A stretch of DNA of 64,000 bases from Candidatus Solirubrobacter pratensis (lineage in GTDB: Bacteria; Actinomycetota; Thermoleophilia; Solirubrobacterales; Solirubrobacteraceae): positions 186,001-250,000 of the forward strand of contig NZ_KE384480.1 in NCBI RefSeq assembly GCF_000425945.1, read 5' to 3'. Shown here one piece after another: positions 59,897 to 64,000 of the stretch (position 1 is its first letter; each line of letters begins with the position of its first letter). The position numbers were made by a program, and so were the translations under genes. The notes under the pieces are model-generated. The model was given only the letters and a program-made list of their open reading frames with translations, ran no database searches and had not been told where the DNA came from.

Positions 59897-60843
59897 GCCG
59901 CCTCCACGCCCTTCGGGAGCGGTGGGCGCGGGGACGGGCGGACGCCGGCGGCGCTGATGAGGATCGCCCCCGGCGGCGCCAGGGTGGGCGGCCCGGCGCC
60001 GAGCAGCGCGAGGCGGCGATGGACGGCTCGCCAGCTTGCCGCGTCGCCGACGGTGGTCTCGCCCTCGTCGCCGGGAAGCACGACGCGGCAGCCGCCGGCG
60101 CGCGCGAGCTCCTGCACGTGACCGGCCGCCGCGCGCGCGACCCAGTCGAGCGCGCCGGGCGTCGGGTCGCCGGCCGTGTCGACCACGACGAGCGGGAGGT
60201 CGTGCGCCGCCGTGGCGAGGCGGCGGGCGTACAGGCCCGCGCCGCGCGCGAGCGCTGGCCAGTGGATGCGCGAGACCGGGACGCCCGGCACGTACGCGTA
60301 CAGGCCGTCGGGCTCCGGGTCCCCGGCCGCGGCGGCCGTCGCGCTCGCCCGCGCCGCGGCCTCGTCAGGCGCCGGCAGGACGAGGAAGCGGTGCGCAGCG
60401 CCCGCGGTCAGGCGGCGCTCGGCGATGCCGAGGCGGTCGCGGATCCGCAGCTGCGACGGGGCGAGCAGGTAGCGCCCGCGGCGCGGCACGGTCAGCGCGA
60501 GGCTCCCCGCGGCGGCGGCCGTGCCGCTCTCGCGCCGCGGTCCCTGCGTCGTCTCGAGCGGCCTCCAGGCGCCGTTGCCGTCGAGCGCCTCGATCGTCAC
60601 CGGCAGCCGGCCGAGCCCGCGCACGCCGAACTCGACGGCGAGCGGCTCGTCCTCGCGGACCTCCGTCTCGAGCACCGTGCGGGTGACGCGGATGCGGCGG
60701 GCGGAGAGGTCGGTGACGGCCCATGCGGCGAGCGCGACGAAGGCGAGTGCCACGGACGCCGGCGTCAATGCGGGGGAGGGCAGCGTCCCCGCGACGGCGG
60801 CGAGGAAGGCGGCGGCCGCCAGCAGCGCGAGCGGGCGCGTCAT
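59893..60843 (-). CDS. DUF58 domain protein
   Basis: 316 residues from ATG 60843, overlapping both the MoxR stop and the next start by 4 bases. Two N-terminal helices (LALLAAAAFLAAVAGTLPSP; LAFVALAAWAVTDL), then RRGRYLLAPSQLRIRDRLGI and the DUF58 motif DGLYAYVPGVPVSRIHWPAL, with the C-terminal vWA-like part. Works with MoxR ATPases, probably in envelope protein assembly. Confidence 0.9.
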   Translation of the reverse strand: MTRPLALLAAAAFLAAVAGTLPSPALTPASVALAFVALAAWAVTDLSARRIRVTRTVLETEVREDEPLAVEFGVRGLGRLPVTIEALDGNGAWRPLETTQGPRRESGTAAAAGSLALTVPRRGRYLLAPSQLRIRDRLGIAERRLTAGAAHRFLVLPAPDEAAARASATAAAAGDPEPDGLYAYVPGVPVSRIHWPALARGAGLYARRLATAAHDLPLVVVDTAGDPTPGALDWVARAAAGHVQELARAGGCRVVLPGDEGETTVGDAASWRAVHRRLALLGAGPPTLAPPGAILISAAGVRPSPRPPLPKGVEAA

Positions 60844-61835
60844 CGTGCCGGCACGCGCGCGAGGGTGTCGAGGACCACCTGCTCCTGCGCATCCGGCGCT
60901 GCCGCGGCGGTCGGGTGGATGCGGTGGCTGAGCACCGCGGGGGCGAGCGCGCGGACGTCGTCGGGCAGCACGTGGTCGCGCGCCGCGAGCGCCGCCCTCG
61001 CCCGCGCCGCGGAGAGCAGCAGCACGCCGGCGCGCGGGCTCGCGCCCACCTCGGCGAGCGGATGCTCGCGCGTGCCGTTCAGGATCGCGACGACGTATTG
61101 CAGCAATGCGTCGCTCGCGTAGACCGTCGCGACGGCGTGCTGGGCGGCGAGCAGCCGTTCGGGCCGGGTCACCGGCGCGGGGGGCGGCTCGTGGGCGCCG
61201 CGCAGGAGCGCGACCTCCTCGCCCGCGTCCGGGTAGCCGAGCGAGATCCGCGTCATGAAGCGGTCGAGCTGCGCGGGCGGCAGCGGATAGGTGCCGTCGC
61301 GGCCCGCGCTCGGGTTCTGCGTCGCGATCACGGTGAACGGGGGCGGGATCGGGCGCGTGCGGCCGTCGACCGTCACCTGCCGCTCCTGCATCGCCTCGAG
61401 CAGCCCGGACTGCGTCTTCGGCGTCGCGCGGTTGAGCTCGTCGACGAGCACGACGTTGGCGAACACCGGGCCGGGGCGGAACTCGAACGTGCCGCTCTGC
61501 GGCAGCCATACGCTCGTCCCCACGACGTCGCCGGGCAGCAGGTCGACGGTCGCCTGCACGCGCGCGAAATCGCCGTCGAGGCAGTGCGCGAGCGTGCTCG
61601 CGAGCCGTGTCTTGCCGACGCCCGGGTGATCCTCCACCAACAGGTGGCCGCCGCCGAGCACGGTGGCGAGCACGACCTCCAGCGCGTCGGCGGGCATCCG
61701 CACAGCGGCGGCGACGCCGGTGCGCAGGCGTGAGCCGAGGCGTGCGACCTCGGCGACGCCGACCCGCTCCCGGGCGGCAGCGGCGAGCCGCGGTCTCAGC
61801 CGCGGCGGTCCGTCGTGCTCCGGAAGCGCGCTCAT
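60840..61835 (-). CDS. MoxR-family AAA ATPase
   Basis: 331 residues. Walker A VEDHPGVGKTRLASTLA, Walker B NVVLVDELNRATPKTQSGLL, sensor 1 FTVIATQNPSAGRDGTYPLP, and QLDRFMTRISLGYP. MoxR ATPases are chaperones for vWA or DUF58 partners, which is exactly the next gene. Promoter lies in the 220-base gap shared with the divergent secreted protein. Confidence 0.93.
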   Translation of the reverse strand: MSALPEHDGPPRLRPRLAAAARERVGVAEVARLGSRLRTGVAAAVRMPADALEVVLATVLGGGHLLVEDHPGVGKTRLASTLAHCLDGDFARVQATVDLLPGDVVGTSVWLPQSGTFEFRPGPVFANVVLVDELNRATPKTQSGLLEAMQERQVTVDGRTRPIPPPFTVIATQNPSAGRDGTYPLPPAQLDRFMTRISLGYPDAGEEVALLRGAHEPPPAPVTRPERLLAAQHAVATVYASDALLQYVVAILNGTREHPLAEVGASPRAGVLLLSAARARAALAARDHVLPDDVRALAPAVLSHRIHPTAAAAPDAQEQVVLDTLARVPAR

Positions 61836-62058
61836 CCCGCCGCAACATGGTCACGGCATCGACGCGCCGCGTCATCGCCCCGCAGCGGTGTCTTCGCGCT
61901 CCCCCGAACGGCGTGACCGCGCGCACGGGGCTACGCCGGCGGGCGTACGCCGGCCCGGAGGGTCGGGGGATTCGGGTCCTCGGTCCAGTGCCAAAGGTGC
62001 GTCCCCGAGGCGATGGTGCCCTGGTCCCCCTGCCCCCACGGACCCAGGACCTCCGCCG

Positions 62059-63210
62059 ATGCGCCACAGGCTCACCCCCGGCCCCCGCGCGGCGCGCCTC
62101 ACGCCGGTCGCCGCGGCGGCCGTCGCCGCCGCCGCGCTCGCCGCTCCGGCGGACGCGCAGACGACCGCGTCCCCGATCTCGGTGGACGCGGCGCACGACG
62201 CGGTGACCGTCAGCGGACTCGGCTTCGGCCAGGCGACGCTGCAGGTCACGCGGCCCGACGCCGCCACCGGTGCGCCGGTCGTGATCGGCCAGTTCGCGGA
62301 CGTCGCGTCGCCGGGCACGCCGTTCACGGTCAACACCACGGCTCCGTCGGCGCTGAACCCCTCCGGCGACTGCTGGCAGGCCGGCGGCCTCTCGCTGCCG
62401 GGCGGCACCGGCCTCGTCCCCGACATGCTGCCGGGCGACACCGTCGCCGTCGGCGGCCAGAACGTCACGGTGGCGGCCCGGGGCTTCGACTACAAGGCCG
62501 CGACCGGCGGGCCGATCGCGGGCTGCGACGGGGTCTCGACCTGGGGCCGCAACGTGGTCGAGAGCGCGTCCTTCGTGCCTCCCGGCTTCGACCTGCGCGT
62601 CAGCGGCCAGGCGCAGCCGCTCACGACGGGCGTCGCGGTGACCGCCACGGACGGCAGGACCACCACGCCGGCCGTCGACGTCGCACCGGGTGCCGACGGG
62701 GGCTGGGCCGCGACGATCCCCGCGGGCGCGCTCGCCACCCTCGCCGGCGGCTCGATCCAGGTCGGCGGCGTCTTCGCCGTGCCGGACGTCGCGAGCGGCG
62801 CTCCGTCGCACATCCGCGGCCGCCCGTTCAGCGTCTACAAGGCGACGCCCGCACCCGCCGTCGCGCCGTCGCAGCCGGCGAGCCCGGCGGTCCCCGCGAT
62901 CAGGCTCCGCGGGCTGCTCGCGCCGTCGAGGATCTCGCTGCCCGCGGTGCGCGCCGGCAAGCTCAAGGTCTCCTTCATCGTCCCGGCCGCCGCCAGGTAT
63001 GTGCGCGTGCGCCTGGCGCGGCCGGGGCACACCGCCCTGCTGGTGATCGCCCCGGCCGCGAAGCCGGGCACGCGCCAGACGGTCCGGCTCTCGAGCGCCG
63101 CGCTCAACCGCAGGCTCGTCCCCGGCCGGTACACGGTCACCGCGGGCGCGGGCGAGTTCAAGATGCGGCTCGGAAGCGCCGTGCTGCGGAGAACCGTGCT
63201 CATCAGGTAG
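62059..63210 (+). CDS. Secreted beta-rich protein
   Basis: 383 residues from ATG 62059 (MRHRLTPGPRAARLTPVAAA); the signal peptide ends near ALAAPADAQTT. Mature part is a repetitive beta-sandwich type with VDAAHDAVTVSGLGFGQATL, NPSGDCWQAGGL and IAGCDGVSTWG giving two Cys, and a C-terminal KLKVSFIVPAAARYVRVRLA domain that resembles a fibronectin-like attachment region. No enzyme motif. Unknown function. Confidence 0.75.
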   Translation: MRHRLTPGPRAARLTPVAAAAVAAAALAAPADAQTTASPISVDAAHDAVTVSGLGFGQATLQVTRPDAATGAPVVIGQFADVASPGTPFTVNTTAPSALNPSGDCWQAGGLSLPGGTGLVPDMLPGDTVAVGGQNVTVAARGFDYKAATGGPIAGCDGVSTWGRNVVESASFVPPGFDLRVSGQAQPLTTGVAVTATDGRTTTPAVDVAPGADGGWAATIPAGALATLAGGSIQVGGVFAVPDVASGAPSHIRGRPFSVYKATPAPAVAPSQPASPAVPAIRLRGLLAPSRISLPAVRAGKLKVSFIVPAAARYVRVRLARPGHTALLVIAPAAKPGTRQTVRLSSAALNRRLVPGRYTVTAGAGEFKMRLGSAVLRRTVLIR

Positions 63211-63363
63211 CCGCGGCTTCGCATGCGGCGGCGACGTCCCGGGCCGCCGGGCCGCCGCCCGTTTCCCGGGCCGCTTGCGTTTCCGTGCAGGCTGACCGGG
63301 TCAATTCGAACTGGCCCGGTGGACAGCTATCCCGGGTTTTGCGCCTGACCAGCATCGACAAGG

Positions 63364-64000
63364 ATGCTTCGGGCGCTCCTCGATCGACTTCTCCGCCGGC
63401 GCGGCCCGGCGCTGGGCCTCGCGATCCTCGTCGCGGGGACCTGCGCCGCGCTGCACGCCGGCGGCAGCTCGCCGCAGGGCGAGACGACCGTGAAGCTCGC
63501 GAGCTTCCAAGCCGCGGCGTCCCTGTCTTCAAGGGACGCGTTCGCGAGCGATGGCGGCCCCGGCCAGGTCCGGCCCGGCGATGGACAGGCGCCGGGCCCC
63601 GGATCGTCCGGGGCCGCCTTCGCGAACCGCGGCGGCGGACGCGTGCCGGGTCGCGGCTCGTCCAGGACGCCGTTCGCGAACGACGGCCGCGGTGGATCCG
63701 CCGGCGGGCAGGCGCCGAGCGGCGAATTCTCCGGGACCCCGTTCGACAGCGGGGGTGACGGCGGCGGTCATGGCGGGGGCGACGGCGGCGGTCATGGCGG
63801 GGGCGACGGCGGCGGTCATGGCGGCGGCGGGGGCGACGGCGGCGATGGCGGCGGCGGCGACCAGGGTGGCGGCGGCCACGGTGGCGGCGGCCACGGCGGC
63901 GGCGGCGACCAGGGTGATGGCGGCGACGAAGGCGGCGGGGGCGACCCCGGCGACACGCCGACGCCCGCGCCGAGCCCGGAGCCGACGGCCAGCCCCGAGC
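63364..64000 (+). CDS. Gly/His/Asp-rich exported protein, cut by window end
   Basis: Open from ATG 63364 to the last base without a stop; an in-frame TGA lies 18 bases upstream, so the start is firm. N-terminal segment RGPALGLAILVAGTCAALHA is a signal peptide or anchor. Then a Ser/Gly linker with repeated FANRGGGR / FANDGRGG / FDSGGDGG pieces, a block of GGDGGGHGG repeats, and a Pro-Thr-Ser tail (TPTPAPSPEPTAS). The repeats suggest metal or wall binding. C-terminus not seen. Confidence 0.65.
   Translation, partial: MLRALLDRLLRRRGPALGLAILVAGTCAALHAGGSSPQGETTVKLASFQAAASLSSRDAFASDGGPGQVRPGDGQAPGPGSSGAAFANRGGGRVPGRGSSRTPFANDGRGGSAGGQAPSGEFSGTPFDSGGDGGGHGGGDGGGHGGGDGGGHGGGGGDGGDGGGGDQGGGGHGGGGHGGGGDQGDGGDEGGGGDPGDTPTPAPSPEPTASPE

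Noticed and set aside
59893..63030. 1045-codon minus-strand frame
   Set aside because: Only its last 316 codons (DUF58 gene) are real; the rest is antisense to a secreted protein and out of frame in moxR.
63529..63894. Ala/Thr-rich minus-strand ORF at the end
   Set aside because: It is the complement of the GGDGGGHGG repeat and has no independent support.

Overview
This window looks like chromosomal DNA of a very high-GC actinobacterium of the Thermoleophilia / Solirubrobacterales type (Conexibacter- or Solirubrobacter-like). That placement is an inference from base composition, GTG starts, GTGA/ATGA gene overlaps, NarL-type orphan kinases, a DUF5996 protein and the exported family beginning with an AYVALFVALGGSSYA segment. 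I saw no tRNA, rRNA, CRISPR array, transposase or phage gene.

Layout. 0.1-3.2 kb is a decayed stretch: remnants of a copper P-type ATPase, a frameshifted small membrane protein with a CsoR-like operator, an intact sensor kinase and a truncated DeoR regulator. 3-10.5 kb (minus strand) carries a DUF899 thioredoxin-like protein coupled to a 56-codon gene, aconitase, superoxide dismutase, release factor 3, a membrane protein, a zinc alcohol dehydrogenase and an SRPBCC protein. 10.9-18.7 kb holds a DUF5996 gene and a carotenoid cluster (crtI, crtB, cruF-like, second crtI-type desaturase, crtA-like, idi, prenyl synthase) with no lycopene cyclase. 18.8-19.4 kb is a composite repeat element, found again at 44.4-44.8 kb. 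19.4-33 kb has a GH31 glycosidase, an amino-acid dehydrogenase, a SnoaL-GAF-GAF kinase, a three-gene operon with a split Tm-1 pair, a fluoroacetate-dehalogenase-like enzyme, a LuxR-type ATPase regulator and a nitrilase homologue lacking its cysteine.

33-38.4 kb is a surface/phosphate island: a WxL-interacting-type protein, a metallophosphoesterase with a WxL-like tail, a HupE/UreJ protein and a divergent lipoprotein, with PHO-box-like 11-nt direct repeats before the phosphatase and before hupE. 38.4-44.3 kb holds a PPOX-fold protein, a serine beta-lactamase-fold hydrolase, a CapA protein, a class A penicillin-binding protein and a 77-aa gene. 44.9-50.6 kb has a small secreted protein, a Tat-type oxalate decarboxylase coupled to a collagen-like exported protein, a LacI regulator, a creatinase-like M24 protein and a divergent IclR regulator. 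50.6-54.5 kb encodes pyruvate kinase and an ABC pair. 54.5-61.8 kb (minus) carries asparagine synthase, a CoA-transferase and a MoxR / DUF58 / transglutaminase operon. The end holds two exported proteins, the last glycine-rich and cut by the window edge.

The best candidates for something undescribed are the composite repeat element (139-bp leader with a 29-nt dyad, then 155-bp units) and the PHO-box-linked WxL/phosphatase island.
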